This document shows positions 54,533-63,136 of a stretch of 64,000 nucleotides of DNA, in pieces. The notes under the pieces were generated by a model that was given only the letters and a program-made list of their open reading frames with translations, searched no databases and was not told the DNA's origin. The stretch comes from Halobellus sp. MBLA0158 (GTDB taxonomy: Archaea; Halobacteriota; Halobacteria; Halobacteriales; Haloferacaceae), in assembly GCF_041477585.1 (NCBI RefSeq), contig NZ_JBGNYA010000001.1:2542001-2606000 (forward strand). The letters run 5' to 3'. Both the position numbers and the translations under genes were made by a program. Position 1 is the first letter of the stretch; each line of letters opens with the position of its first letter.

Positions 54533-55915
54533 ATGGAGCGATTCGACGTAGCAGTCGTCGGCGGCGGCCCCGCGGGCTCGTCGGCCGGCCACGCGGCCGC
54601 GTCCCGCGGCGCGTCGGCGGTCGTCCTGGAGAAAGGGGTGCCGCGGACGGACCGCCCCGATCGATTGGGACCGGACTCGACGGACGCCGCGGGCATCCTC
54701 GACTACTGGGTCGACATTATGGGGATCCACCCCGACGAGATGCCCGAGGGCGTCGTCCTCGGCACTCTCGACCGCGCGGAGTTCATCGGCCCCTCTGAGT
54801 CGCTCACGCTGCGGTCGACGGGGATCGAGTCCTCGTACGACAACTTCGGGTTCTGTATGCAGCGGGCCCGCTTCGACGACTTCCTCCGCGACCGCGCCGA
54901 AGAGGCCGGCGCCGAGTACCGCGCCGGGGTCTCGGTCCGAAGCGTCGAGACCGACCGCGACGGCGACGGTCCGCGACACCGACTCGAACTCGCGAGCGGC
55001 GACGAGCTCGGCGCGGAGTACCTGATCCTCGCGGACGGCCCCCAGCGCCAGGTGACGAACCGCGTCCTCGACGAGTACCTCCCGTTCGACGTCACGGAAC
55101 GGCTCTCGACCCGCGAGACGAACCACATCGCCTACCAGGAGCACCGCCGGCTCCCCGAGGAGGTCTTCGAGGAGGTCGCGGGCGCGATCAAATTCTGGTG
55201 GGGACACATGCCCGGCCACACCGCCTATCCGTGGATCTTCCCGAACGACGACAACGTCGCCCGGATCGGGCTGACGATGCCGATCGGGATGGACATCGAG
55301 GCCGTCGAGAACCGCGGGGACTACCCGCTCCTGCGGCCCGACGACGAGCGGATCCCCCAGGGGAAGGAGTACATCCGCCGGCTGCTCGAACAGGAGTACG
55401 GCGACGAGTACGACATCGAGGACGACTTCCCGCTCGTCGAGAATCGCGGGAAGTCGAAGGGGACAGAGACCTACGCCATCTCCTCGACGCGGCCGATCGA
55501 CTCTCCCACGGGCGCGGGCGTCGCCGTCGTCGGCGGCGCGATGGGCGCGACCTCGGCGTTCCACGAGGGCGGCGACCACACGGCCGTCCGCACGGGCGCG
55601 ATCGCTGGCGAACTCGCCGCCGAGGGCGATCTCGCACCATACAACGCCCGCTGGAAGGACGCCATCGGCGACGAGATCCTCCGCAACGTCGCGATGGCCG
55701 ACATCGTCCACGACTACGAGCCCGACGACTGGGACTGGGCGTTCGCTACGGCCCGCAAGCTCCTCGAAAACAGCGAGGGCTACGGGCTCTTCGACACGAG
55801 CAACCTCAGGGCCGGGTTCGGCGCCGCGAAGCTCGTCACGACCTACAAGCGGACGAAGTTCTCCTTCCGGAACGGGAAGTACGTCCAGATCGGCGAATCC
55901 GACTACACGGTGTAG
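54533..55915 (+). CDS. Geranylgeranyl reductase-family flavoprotein
   Basis: 460 residues. FAD motif GGGPAGSSAGHAA at the N terminus (about 9-21), the second FAD-binding LILADGP, and GVAVVGGAMGATSAFHEGG near the C terminus where the isoalloxazine ring is bound. The family reduces isoprenoid chains of archaeal lipids, menaquinone or related molecules; the exact substrate cannot be told. A TATA box AGTATAATAC (54501-54510) lies 27 bases before the ATG, so it is leaderless. Confidence 0.88.
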   Translation: MERFDVAVVGGGPAGSSAGHAAASRGASAVVLEKGVPRTDRPDRLGPDSTDAAGILDYWVDIMGIHPDEMPEGVVLGTLDRAEFIGPSESLTLRSTGIESSYDNFGFCMQRARFDDFLRDRAEEAGAEYRAGVSVRSVETDRDGDGPRHRLELASGDELGAEYLILADGPQRQVTNRVLDEYLPFDVTERLSTRETNHIAYQEHRRLPEEVFEEVAGAIKFWWGHMPGHTAYPWIFPNDDNVARIGLTMPIGMDIEAVENRGDYPLLRPDDERIPQGKEYIRRLLEQEYGDEYDIEDDFPLVENRGKSKGTETYAISSTRPIDSPTGAGVAVVGGAMGATSAFHEGGDHTAVRTGAIAGELAAEGDLAPYNARWKDAIGDEILRNVAMADIVHDYEPDDWDWAFATARKLLENSEGYGLFDTSNLRAGFGAAKLVTTYKRTKFSFRNGKYVQIGESDYTV

Positions 55916-56249
55916 CGGGTCGGGCCGGTGAGTCGGAACGGCCTTTGCCCTCGACCGCCTTCCCCCGAGTGCGCACCCTCAGTCCCCGCCCGAGTACTCC
56001 CGTCACGGGAGCGATGACACGGCGGCGAACCCGGGTGTGCGACACAGGGACCGTCCGCGCCCCACAGACGGACCGCCCGACACGAGGGTTTCCCGGCCGA
56101 CGCGGCGTGCCGCCACGGGATGAGGCCGGTCGTTAGTGTTTCGGGCGACATACCGACCTTTCGTACTGGGCGAGTCTGCGGCTCGTTCGGTGAAAACTCG
56201 ATCAAAGATGCTCCTCGTTGGTCGCCGGGGGTCGAACGCTATAGCCCAC
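55916..56249. other. Gap without a supported gene
   Basis: 334 bases between the flavoprotein gene and the convergent toxin gene. I see no RNA gene, repeat or believable ORF. Short open frames on both strands have no protein-like composition. The right third is less GC-rich than the left. Confidence 0.6.
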
Positions 56250-56591
56250 CTACAGCCAGTTCCGGCTCACGTATTCAAGTGTCACTTCGGATTGGTCGAT
56301 GTACTCGGAGAGTTCGTGTACGATATCTCCTACCTCTCGGGCCGAAAGCGTCTGATCCGTCTGGAAGAGAACACCGGCGGTATCTTCGACAGTGATCTGA
56401 GTGAAGAAGTCGTCGTCCTGAGTGAGAACGAGACGGTCTGTCTCGCGTGCATACGCAGCGATCGATTCATCTTCAGCACCCAGGCCGAGTTCTGCGATAT
56501 CCCCGATCCGTTCAACGCTATGTCCGAGCTTCCGCAGGTAGTTGATCGTCGCCTGCTCGACGTTTTCGTCAGCGAGGATACGATACCCCAT
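56250..56591 (-). CDS. DUF5615 PIN-like toxin
   Basis: 113 residues. PIN-like acidic sites: Asp8 in ILADENVEQ and the Asp run in LVLTQDDDFFTQ. The pattern is that of DUF5615, a compact PIN-like family commonly encoded next to DUF433 antitoxins, as here (start overlaps the antitoxin stop). Probable ribonuclease; target unknown. The gene is lower in GC than neighbours, as often for mobile pairs. Confidence 0.84.
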   Translation of the reverse strand: MGYRILADENVEQATINYLRKLGHSVERIGDIAELGLGAEDESIAAYARETDRLVLTQDDDFFTQITVEDTAGVLFQTDQTLSAREVGDIVHELSEYIDQSEVTLEYVSRNWL

Positions 56592-56872
56592 CAGTCACGA
56601 ACGTCGTCTGGATCGGTCGCCAAGTGAGCGTGTGCTTCGATCGCGGATCGTCGCCGACGTTCGATCGTCCGCATCTCTTCGGGGTGGTCGTGGTAATAGG
56701 TGAGCGCCCGATAGACATCAGCCACGTCAAGATCGTGGCGATCGGCGACCGTACGCGGATCGAGTCCCCGTTCCTCGATTTGCTCTTTGAGGAACCGAAC
56801 CGTAATCCGTCGGCCCTCGAGATGCGGCTCGTCGTGGAGTTCCTGCACGATACGTTTCGTCACTTGGCTCAT
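56591..56872 (-). CDS. DUF433-family antitoxin
   Basis: 93 residues. DUF433 core: PHLEGRRITVRFLKEQIEERG and VADRHDLDVADVYRALTYYHDHPEEM, a helix-turn-helix-like fold that binds DNA. The rest is a helical tail, probably the toxin-binding arm. It precedes the toxin with a one-base overlap. The 162 bases between it and the kinase gene (56873-57034) hold no gene. Confidence 0.84.
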   Translation of the reverse strand: MSQVTKRIVQELHDEPHLEGRRITVRFLKEQIEERGLDPRTVADRHDLDVADVYRALTYYHDHPEEMRTIERRRRSAIEAHAHLATDPDDVRD

Positions 56873-57034
56873 ACTGGGCGCTACGCCGCCATCACACTTG
56901 AACGTCTGGACCGGATTTCTTCCGGAGTCACTCTCACCGGTCCTACTGATAGCACCTCACCCGATAGAGGCCCCAGAGATACCGATTCCGCCACGGATTC
57001 AAACCGACCGCGGGCTCGGATTCGCTCACCGATA

Positions 57035-58258
57035 CTACGCGCTCTGTAACTCTACTGTGACCCGCGTGCCGTCCCACTCGCTGGTCTCGACATCGAGCTG
57101 CCCGCCGGAGCTCCGCACGATCCACTGGGTCAGCCACAGCCCGACGCCGGTGCTGTGAGTGAGGTCCGTCTCCGTCCCGTTCCGCAGGACCTCGCGTTCG
57201 TTCGTCGGCAGTCCGGGACCGTTGTCGGCGATGACCAGTCGGACGCCCGCAGAGGAGTCGTCGGGCTTTCGGGCTTCGATCCGCACCCGCGGGTCGTCGG
57301 CGTCGTTGTGTTCGACGGCGTTCTCCAGGAGGTTGTCGAGCCCGTACGGGAGGAGTTCGTGCGCGGCGACCGGAAGCGACTCGGGGACGTCGACGTCGAC
57401 GCGGGCGTCGGGCCAGTCGCGTCGGAGCCGCGCGGCGTGCTCCCGCAGTTCGGGCCCGAGATCGAACGTCGCGGGGGCCGAATCGTCGGGCTCGCCGAGC
57501 CGCTCGATGTTCCGCGCCGCCTCGCTCAGATTGCTGATGTTCGCGACGCGCTCGTCGATGACCTCGAGGTGATCGGACTCGGGAATCTCCTCGGAGAGCA
57601 GATCGAGGTGGCCGCGGATGACGGTGACGTCGTGGCGGATGTTGTGCCGCAGCGCCCGGTTCAACACCGTCAGGCGCTGCTCGCGCTGTTTCCGCTCGGT
57701 GATGTCGCTGATCACGAAGGTCGCGCCGGTGAACTGCCCCTCGTGGTTGTAGAGGGGCGCGCCCCACAGGCGGACGTCGAGGAGCGAGCCGTCCTTGTGA
57801 CGGTGCCGAGTCTCGACGCCGGTCAGCCGCTCGCCGTCCTCCAGCTCCGAGACCGGCGGGATCGACTCCGACGGCTCGGCCACGACGCGGGCGTACGGCT
57901 TCGATAGCACCTCGCGCTCGCTCCAGCCGAACGTCCGCTCGGCGCCGTCGTTCCACAGCTGGATGCCGCCGTCTTCGTCCAGCACGACGATGGCCACGGG
58001 CGCGACGTCGACGACGGACACGAAGCGGTTGACGAGGTACTCCACGGTCGTGGTGAGCACCGCGGCGCCCTCCCGGGGCGTCAGGTGTTCCTGGAGGATC
58101 GTCACCAGGTCGGCGGCGAGTCGATCGACCAGTTCGTCGCGGTCCGACGGCGCGTGCGACTGGTACGTCTCGACGAGCAGCCGCTGGGCCTCGTGGTGCC
58201 CCTGCGACCCGAGGATTCTGAACAGGGACCCGACGAGCTGGTCCGCGTGGCGATCCAT
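57035..58258 (-). CDS. PAS-domain sensor histidine kinase (soluble, orphan)
   Basis: 407 residues. The first ~100 residues are a helical domain (GSLFRILGSQGHHEAQRLLVE). A PAS domain with a PAC motif follows (about 100-205: GIQLWNDGAERTFGW, HRHKDGSLLDVRLWG). The H-box is LRHNIRHDVTVIRGHLDLL, the ATPase has DNLLENAVEHND, DNGPGLP and GVGLWL. No membrane helix, so it is cytoplasmic and likely senses an internal redox or ligand cue. No response regulator is adjacent. I start it at MDRHADQLVG. Confidence 0.88.
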   Translation of the reverse strand: MDRHADQLVGSLFRILGSQGHHEAQRLLVETYQSHAPSDRDELVDRLAADLVTILQEHLTPREGAAVLTTTVEYLVNRFVSVVDVAPVAIVVLDEDGGIQLWNDGAERTFGWSEREVLSKPYARVVAEPSESIPPVSELEDGERLTGVETRHRHKDGSLLDVRLWGAPLYNHEGQFTGATFVISDITERKQREQRLTVLNRALRHNIRHDVTVIRGHLDLLSEEIPESDHLEVIDERVANISNLSEAARNIERLGEPDDSAPATFDLGPELREHAARLRRDWPDARVDVDVPESLPVAAHELLPYGLDNLLENAVEHNDADDPRVRIEARKPDDSSAGVRLVIADNGPGLPTNEREVLRNGTETDLTHSTGVGLWLTQWIVRSSGGQLDVETSEWDGTRVTVELQSA

Positions 58259-58274
58259 TTTAGGCCAGCCTAAA
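58259..58274 (-). promoter_or_regulatory. Perfect palindrome touching the kinase start codon
   Basis: TTTAGGC-CA-GCCTAAA, a perfect 7-bp inverted repeat, ends exactly where the start codon of the PAS kinase begins. Its outer AT-rich part (CTATTTAGG on the minus strand) could also be a TATA element, though close to the ATG. A regulator bound here, possibly for autoregulation, is inference. Confidence 0.5.
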
Positions 58275-58370
58275 TAGTGGGGCGTCAAAGCAGTTCCGGA
58301 TCCCGTCCCCGAAATGACAACTGAATTTCGGGTGCGCGCGAGACGTCGCCGCGAATCCCGAGACGGGCGG

Positions 58371-58380
58371 TAATAATTAA
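58371..58380 (+). promoter_or_regulatory. TATA box upstream of the panE leader ORF
   Basis: TAATAATTAA is the only AT-rich element in this gap. Counting 27 bases puts the transcript start near 58403, two or three bases before the ATG of a 14-codon reading frame, not at panE itself. Confidence 0.55.
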
Positions 58381-58405
58381 CCGAAGGCGAGCGGAAGACG
58401 GTGGT

Positions 58406-58450
58406 ATGCCAGCGAGACAGTCGAACGCAGCCGATTGGACGGAACGATGA
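58406..58450 (+). CDS. 14-residue leader ORF coupled to panE
   Basis: ATG at 58406 begins MPARQSNAADWTER, and its TGA (58448-58450) overlaps the panE ATG (58447-58449) as ATGA. The predicted transcript start lies directly in front. The layout resembles an upstream ORF that hands ribosomes to panE. The peptide itself has no recognisable feature. Confidence 0.4.
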   Translation: MPARQSNAADWTER

Positions 58451-59382
58451 AGGTCGCGGTGTACGGGGCCGGCGGGGTCGGCGGCTACGTCGGCGGTCGC
58501 CTCGCGCAGGCCGGTGCCGAGGTCCACCTCATCGCGCGGGGCACCCACCTCGACGCGCTCAGAGAAGCGGGGCTCCGCGTTGAGAGCGTCGAGGGCGACT
58601 TCGCGGTCGACCTCCCGGCGACCGACGATCCCGCGGAGATCGGCCCGTGCGACTACGTGCTCTTCACGGTGAAGTCCTTCGACACCGAGGCCGCGGCCCG
58701 GAATCTGGCGCCGCTCGTGGGCGAGGACACCGCCGTCGTCTCGCTCCAGAACGGCGTCGACAACGAGTCGGTCCTCGCCGACGAGGTCGGGGCCGAGCAC
58801 GTGATGGGCGGCGTCGCGTACGTCTTCTCGACGATCGGCGAGCCGGGGGTGATCGAACACACGGGCGGTCCGACGAGCTTCACCATCGGCGAACTGGACG
58901 GCTCGCGGAGCGAGCGCGCCGAACGGCTGGCGAAGTGGTTCGAGCGCGCCGACGGAATGGACGTGGAACTCTCCGAATCGGTGCGGACCGAGATCTGGGA
59001 GAAGGCCGCGTTCATCTGTGCCCAGGCCGGGATGACCGCCGCTGTCCGCCTCCCGCTGGGCGAGATCCGCCGCCACGAGGAGTCCTGGTCGATGTACCGA
59101 CGGCTCTTCGAGGAGGTCTGCGAAGTCGGCCGCGCGGCGGGGACGGACCTGACCGAAGAGACCGTCGAGGAGTGGATGGCGTTCGCCGAGGGGCTGGAGG
59201 GCGACGCCTACTCGTCGCTGCACTACGATCTGACCCACGGCAAACGGATGGAACTGGAGGGGCTCCACGGCGCGATCATCCGGCGGGCGCGCGAGCACGA
59301 CATCGCCGTCCCGATGAACGAGGCCGTCTACGCGATCCTCACGCCGTGGGCCGCGCGGAACGCCCAGAGCGACGAGGACTGA
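58447..59382 (+). CDS. panE: 2-dehydropantoate 2-reductase-like protein (PanE/ApbA family)
   Basis: 311 residues. NADPH site GAGGVGGYVGG at 7-17; VLFTVKSFDT and LQNGVDNE; a catalytic-type Lys in TEIWEKAAFICAQ. The two-domain form with a helical C terminus is complete. PanE reduces ketopantoate in pantothenate or CoA synthesis. In many archaea this family also includes other 2-keto reductases. Predicted to be translated from the ATGA overlap with the leader ORF. Confidence 0.88.
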   Translation: MKVAVYGAGGVGGYVGGRLAQAGAEVHLIARGTHLDALREAGLRVESVEGDFAVDLPATDDPAEIGPCDYVLFTVKSFDTEAAARNLAPLVGEDTAVVSLQNGVDNESVLADEVGAEHVMGGVAYVFSTIGEPGVIEHTGGPTSFTIGELDGSRSERAERLAKWFERADGMDVELSESVRTEIWEKAAFICAQAGMTAAVRLPLGEIRRHEESWSMYRRLFEEVCEVGRAAGTDLTEETVEEWMAFAEGLEGDAYSSLHYDLTHGKRMELEGLHGAIIRRAREHDIAVPMNEAVYAILTPWAARNAQSDED

Positions 59383-59691
59383 AAGGCGTCTTTATCCGCG
59401 ATCCGCTTTCGATTCGCTCGGTCTGCTCGGGAGATACTTTGGAATCCAACACGAATACGTCGAGGAAACGGCGCGTCGATCGCGTTCTCGGAACGCGTCG
59501 ACGACGTGGGTGCGGACCGGCGTCTCGTACTTGATTCCGGCGTTTCTCTCGTTCGTCACTTCGGATTCTGAACTTTCGTCCGCCGATCGATTCGGAATAT
59601 GAGTCGCAATCGCATTGGGAGGGGAACGTGTAGGCTAGACCGACACGATGAGACTGAAACGGTCCGAATCGTCCGTCGGAGGTGAACCGCG
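59383..59691. promoter_or_regulatory. Gap upstream of the YHS permease gene
   Basis: 309 bases with no ORF I would support. Composition is less GC-rich than coding DNA. A clear Shine-Dalgarno GGAGGTGA lies at 59678-59685, six bases before the permease ATG. A TATA-like CTTTATCC near 59390 and a weaker GGAATATGAG near 59595 are candidate promoters. The strong ribosome-binding site implies a leadered mRNA. Confidence 0.5.
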
Positions 59692-60918
59692 ATGGTAGTC
59701 GAGACCGCCGTCGAGGGGCTCCGGCTCGCGGGCGAGATGGCCTGGGAGACGTGGTGGGCGCTCGTCCTGGGGTTCACCATCGCCGGCGCGGTCGAGACGT
59801 TCGTCAGCGAAGAGCGGATGTCGGCGGTCCTCGGCGGGGACGGCTGGCGCGAGCTCGGCCTCGGCACGGTCTTCGGGGCGGCCTCCTCGTCGTGTTCGTT
59901 CGGCGCGGTCGCGACGACGAAGTCGCTGTTCAAGAAGGGCGCGTCGCCGGTCGCCAGCCTCGCGGCCTTCCAGTTCGCCTCCACCAATCTCGTGATCGAA
60001 CTGGGGCTCGTGATGTGGATCCTGCTCGGCTGGCAGTTCGTCCTCGCGGACTACGTCGCCGGCCTCCTCCTCATCGGCCTGCTCGCGGTGGCGTTCAAGT
60101 ACGTCGTCCCCGAGTCGTGGTTCGCGGCCGCGCGCGAGCACCTCCAGTCGACCGAGGGCGTCCGCGACCCCTCCTGCGGGATGGAGGTCGACCCAACGAG
60201 CGACGACGTCCTGAGCGTCGAGACCGACGGCGGCACGGAGTACTTCTGCTCGGAGTCCTGCAAGGAGGCGTACCTCGAATCCGAGCGGCAGCGGGACGCG
60301 ACCTGGCGCGACAGACTCCTCACCGGTGACGGCTGGCGCCTCGCCTCGAAGAACGCGCTGGGCGAGTGGGAGATGCTGTGGACCGACATCGTCGCGGGCT
60401 TCCTGATCGCCGGGCTCATCGGCGCGTTCGTGCCCCGGGCGTGGTGGACGACGCTGTTCGGCGTCGGCGCCGAGGGGACGTTCGCGTGGGTGCTCGCGAG
60501 CGCGGTCATCGGCGTCGCCATCGGCGTCGTGACGTTCGTCTGCTCTGTCGGGAACGTCCCCTTCGCGGTGATCCTCTGGAACAACGGCATCGCCTTCGGC
60601 GGCGTGATGTCGTTCATCTTCGCGGACCTGATCGTGCCGACGATCGACGACGCCTACCGGCGCTACTACGGCCTCCGGCTGGCGGCGGTCCTCTTCGTCA
60701 GCATCTTCGTCGCCGCCGTGATCGCCGGCGTCGCCATCCACTACCTCTGGAGCGGCATCGGGCTGGTCCCGCCGCAGGGGCAGGCCGGCGGGACCGCGCC
60801 GTCCGGATACACCATATACCTCAACGCCGCGTTCACCGTCGTCTTCCTGGCGCAGGTCTACGTGGGCTACTGGCAGACCGGAAGCGACGCCGAGAGCGAG
60901 GGCGCGCACGCCGGCTGA
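59692..60918 (+). CDS. ArsP/DUF318-type permease with an inserted YHS metal-binding domain
   Basis: 408 residues, about eight membrane helices in two halves. The first half has the AASSSCSFGA motif (Cys68), the second FVCSVGNVPFAV, both typical of the DUF318/ArsP permease family. Between the halves a YHS domain (about 158-200) provides Cys162, Cys186 and Cys190 (DPSCGMEVDP and YFCSESCKEAYL). The YHS domain suggests transport of a soft metal, such as copper, zinc or arsenic species; relatives are annotated as heavy-metal efflux. No metal-responsive regulator gene lies next to it. Strong Shine-Dalgarno sequence six bases upstream. Confidence 0.87.
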   Translation: MVVETAVEGLRLAGEMAWETWWALVLGFTIAGAVETFVSEERMSAVLGGDGWRELGLGTVFGAASSSCSFGAVATTKSLFKKGASPVASLAAFQFASTNLVIELGLVMWILLGWQFVLADYVAGLLLIGLLAVAFKYVVPESWFAAAREHLQSTEGVRDPSCGMEVDPTSDDVLSVETDGGTEYFCSESCKEAYLESERQRDATWRDRLLTGDGWRLASKNALGEWEMLWTDIVAGFLIAGLIGAFVPRAWWTTLFGVGAEGTFAWVLASAVIGVAIGVVTFVCSVGNVPFAVILWNNGIAFGGVMSFIFADLIVPTIDDAYRRYYGLRLAAVLFVSIFVAAVIAGVAIHYLWSGIGLVPPQGQAGGTAPSGYTIYLNAAFTVVFLAQVYVGYWQTGSDAESEGAHAG

Positions 60919-60927
60919 TCGGACCGG

Positions 60928-61674
60928 TCACGCCGCGTCGCCGTCGACGACCGTCCCCGCCGACTCGCCAGCCAGGAAGGCCGCGAGATCGTCCGGTCCG
61001 AAGATGTGGGCCGGCGAGTCCAGTTCCAAGAGCGCCCGCACCTTCTCGGCCATCCCGCCGGTCACGTCAGTCGCGTCCGACGCGCCGAGGACGTCCTCGA
61101 CCTCGGCGAACGACGAGATTCGCGGGATCACCGCGCCGGCGTCGTCGTAGACCCCCGGTACGGTCGAGCAGAGCCCGACGCGGTCGGCGTCGAGTCCGCG
61201 GGCGAGCCGCGTCACGACCTCGTCGCCGCTGATGATCGTCGCGCCCGCGCCCGCCTGCGCGACGACGTCGCCGTGGAGGACGGGAACGAAGCCCTCGCCG
61301 AGCAGCGTCGCCGTCGAGTCGAGCGGCATCGAGAGCGCAGCGTCGGCGTCGCGAGCGGCGAGAGAGAGCGGGTGGACCGGGAGCGCCGGGACGCCGGCGT
61401 CGTGGAGCCTCGCGACGACCTCGTCGTTCAGCCGGCGCATCGCGTCGTGGATGGCCCAGACGCCGGGGGCGTCGCGGCTGCCCGCCGAGAGACTGACGCC
61501 GTGTTTGTCCGCCTGGTGGTGGCCGAAGCTCCCGCCCCCGTGGACGAGGACGAGGCGGTCGAGGTCGGCCTCGGCGACCGCTTCGACCGCCGCGTCGAGT
61601 GCGTCGTCGTCGACGGTCTCGGGGGTCTCCTTGTCGGTGACGACGCTGCCGCCGAGCTTGAGGACGACCGTCAT
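60928..61674 (-). CDS. ipk: Isopentenyl phosphate kinase
   Basis: 248 residues. Amino-acid kinase fold: VVLKLGGSVVTDK, VLVHGGGSFGHHQADKHG with the family-specific His near residue 52, GDVVAQAGAGATIISGDEV, and DVTGGMAEKVRALLEL. Makes isopentenyl diphosphate from isopentenyl phosphate in the archaeal mevalonate pathway. It follows the mevalonate kinase gene by one base. Convergent with the permease gene. Confidence 0.94.
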   Translation of the reverse strand: MTVVLKLGGSVVTDKETPETVDDDALDAAVEAVAEADLDRLVLVHGGGSFGHHQADKHGVSLSAGSRDAPGVWAIHDAMRRLNDEVVARLHDAGVPALPVHPLSLAARDADAALSMPLDSTATLLGEGFVPVLHGDVVAQAGAGATIISGDEVVTRLARGLDADRVGLCSTVPGVYDDAGAVIPRISSFAEVEDVLGASDATDVTGGMAEKVRALLELDSPAHIFGPDDLAAFLAGESAGTVVDGDAA

Positions 61675-61675
61675 C

Positions 61676-62728
61676 TCAGGCGTCCCCGCGGTCGGCGGCC
61701 GCGGTGCCGTCGCCGGACGACTCGACGCGGACGCCCTCGCGATCGAGTTCGGCGCGGAAGGCGTCGCGGCACTCGGCGGTGTACCGAAGCGCGGTCCGGG
61801 TCTCGGGCGTCTCGTCGAGCGCGACGATGCACCCCCCGCCGCCGGCGCCGGTCAGTTTCGCGCCGTGGGCGCCGGCCTCGCGGGCGGCCCAGACCATGTT
61901 GTCGAGCGTGCGCGAGGAGACGCCCAGGGCCTCCAGGAGGCCGTGGTCGAAGTCCATCAGCCGGCCGAGTTCCGCCAGGAGGTCGGCTGTCGGCTCCGAG
62001 TCGGGGTCGGCGTCGTAGAGGCGTTCTTCGCCCGCGCGGACGATGTCGCCGATGCTCTCGACGGTGTCGGCTGCGAAGCCGTACTCCGCGCGGAGGTCGC
62101 GGACGCCCGCGACGAGTTCGCCCGTGTCGCCCGCGCCGCCGTCGAAGCCGACGACGAAGGGGAGGTTCGGCGTCTCGATGCGGCGGCAGTCGTCGCCCTC
62201 GACCCTGACGGCGCCGCCCATCGCCGAGCAGAAGGTGTCCGCGCGGGAGGCCTGCCCGTCCTGGACGTCGTACTCCGCGCGGTAGGCGCGGTCGGCGATC
62301 TCATCCTTGCTCAGTTCGACACCCAGCTCTCGGGTCGCGGCGTCGATGCCGGCGACGACGACCGCGGCCGACGAGCCCAGTCCGGCGCCCAGCGGGATCT
62401 CGCTCTCGACGGTAATATCGAACCCCGCGTCGGGGGCGTCGGCCGCGTCGCGGGCCTGTTCGACCGCGGCGTCGATGTAGCCCATCGCGGCGTCGACGAG
62501 TCCCTCGGGGACGTCGACGTCCGGCCGCTCGGCGGTGTCGCCGGCGTACTCGACGGTGAAGCCGTCGAGGCTCAGGTCGCGGGCCTGGACTCTGATGTGG
62601 TCGTCCGCGCGGGCGTCGACGGTGACCGTGGCCCGGCGCTCGATGGCGCAGGGGACCGCCGGCTCGCCGTAGACGACCGCGTGTTCCCCGAAGAGGTACA
62701 CCTTCCCGGGGGCGCTCGAAACGGTCAT
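61676..62728 (-). CDS. mvk: Mevalonate kinase
   Basis: 350 residues. GHMP kinase motifs: SAPGKVYLFGEHAVVYGEPAV, PLGAGLGSSAAVVV (P-loop-like) and LTGAGGGGCIVAL. Phosphorylates mevalonate. Together with ipk this supplies the isoprenoid precursor steps between mevalonate and isopentenyl diphosphate; the decarboxylase is not in this window. In several haloarchaea mvk follows rps2 directly, but here rps2 lies 35 kb away. Confidence 0.95.
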   Translation of the reverse strand: MTVSSAPGKVYLFGEHAVVYGEPAVPCAIERRATVTVDARADDHIRVQARDLSLDGFTVEYAGDTAERPDVDVPEGLVDAAMGYIDAAVEQARDAADAPDAGFDITVESEIPLGAGLGSSAAVVVAGIDAATRELGVELSKDEIADRAYRAEYDVQDGQASRADTFCSAMGGAVRVEGDDCRRIETPNLPFVVGFDGGAGDTGELVAGVRDLRAEYGFAADTVESIGDIVRAGEERLYDADPDSEPTADLLAELGRLMDFDHGLLEALGVSSRTLDNMVWAAREAGAHGAKLTGAGGGGCIVALDETPETRTALRYTAECRDAFRAELDREGVRVESSGDGTAAADRGDA

Positions 62729-62800
62729 ACGGGAGGAATACGAGGGGCGCCGCTTAAGCCATCCGACCGCCAGCGAGGGGGTGCGCCCGTCCGGGCCGCC

Positions 62801-63136
62801 TCACGCGGCGCCGTCCGCGTCGTTCGCGTCGTCCCCGCTCCCGGTAGTGAAGTCCGTGAGTTTGGTGCGTTCGCCGTCTCCGCGAGAGCGGGCCGCGAGG
62901 AGTTCGATGACGAGCGCGACGAGGGCGATGAACACGACGAGCAGGAGGCGCTTCGAGACGCAGCCGCCGCGCCCCGCCCCCGAATCGTCGCTCTCGTCGT
63001 CGCTTTCGTCGCCCTCGGACGACGAGCCGAAGAGCCCGCCGATCGCGGGCGCGGTGTTCGTCGCCTCCGCGTTCGCGGAGAAAGTAAGGCCGTCGTGCAG
63101 GTGGATCTCGAAGAGGGTGAATGACGTGTCGCTCAT
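62801..63136 (-). CDS. Single-pass membrane protein of unknown function
   Basis: 111 residues starting MSDTSFTLFEIHLHDG. An N-terminal strand-rich part of about 35 residues, an acidic Asp/Ser linker, then a hydrophobic helix (RLLLVVFIALVALVIELLA, about 63-81) and a charged C terminus. The helix is preceded by a single Cys. Divergent from the M42 peptidase gene. Family not recognised. Confidence 0.62.
   Translation of the reverse strand: MSDTSFTLFEIHLHDGLTFSANAEATNTAPAIGGLFGSSSEGDESDDESDDSGAGRGGCVSKRLLLVVFIALVALVIELLAARSRGDGERTKLTDFTTGSGDDANDADGAA

Noticed and set aside
55903-56205. Minus-strand ORF of 100 codons in the gap after the flavoprotein gene
   Set aside because: Composition is not protein-like (many Arg, Gly, Pro and Ser), and no start signal or family resemblance is visible.
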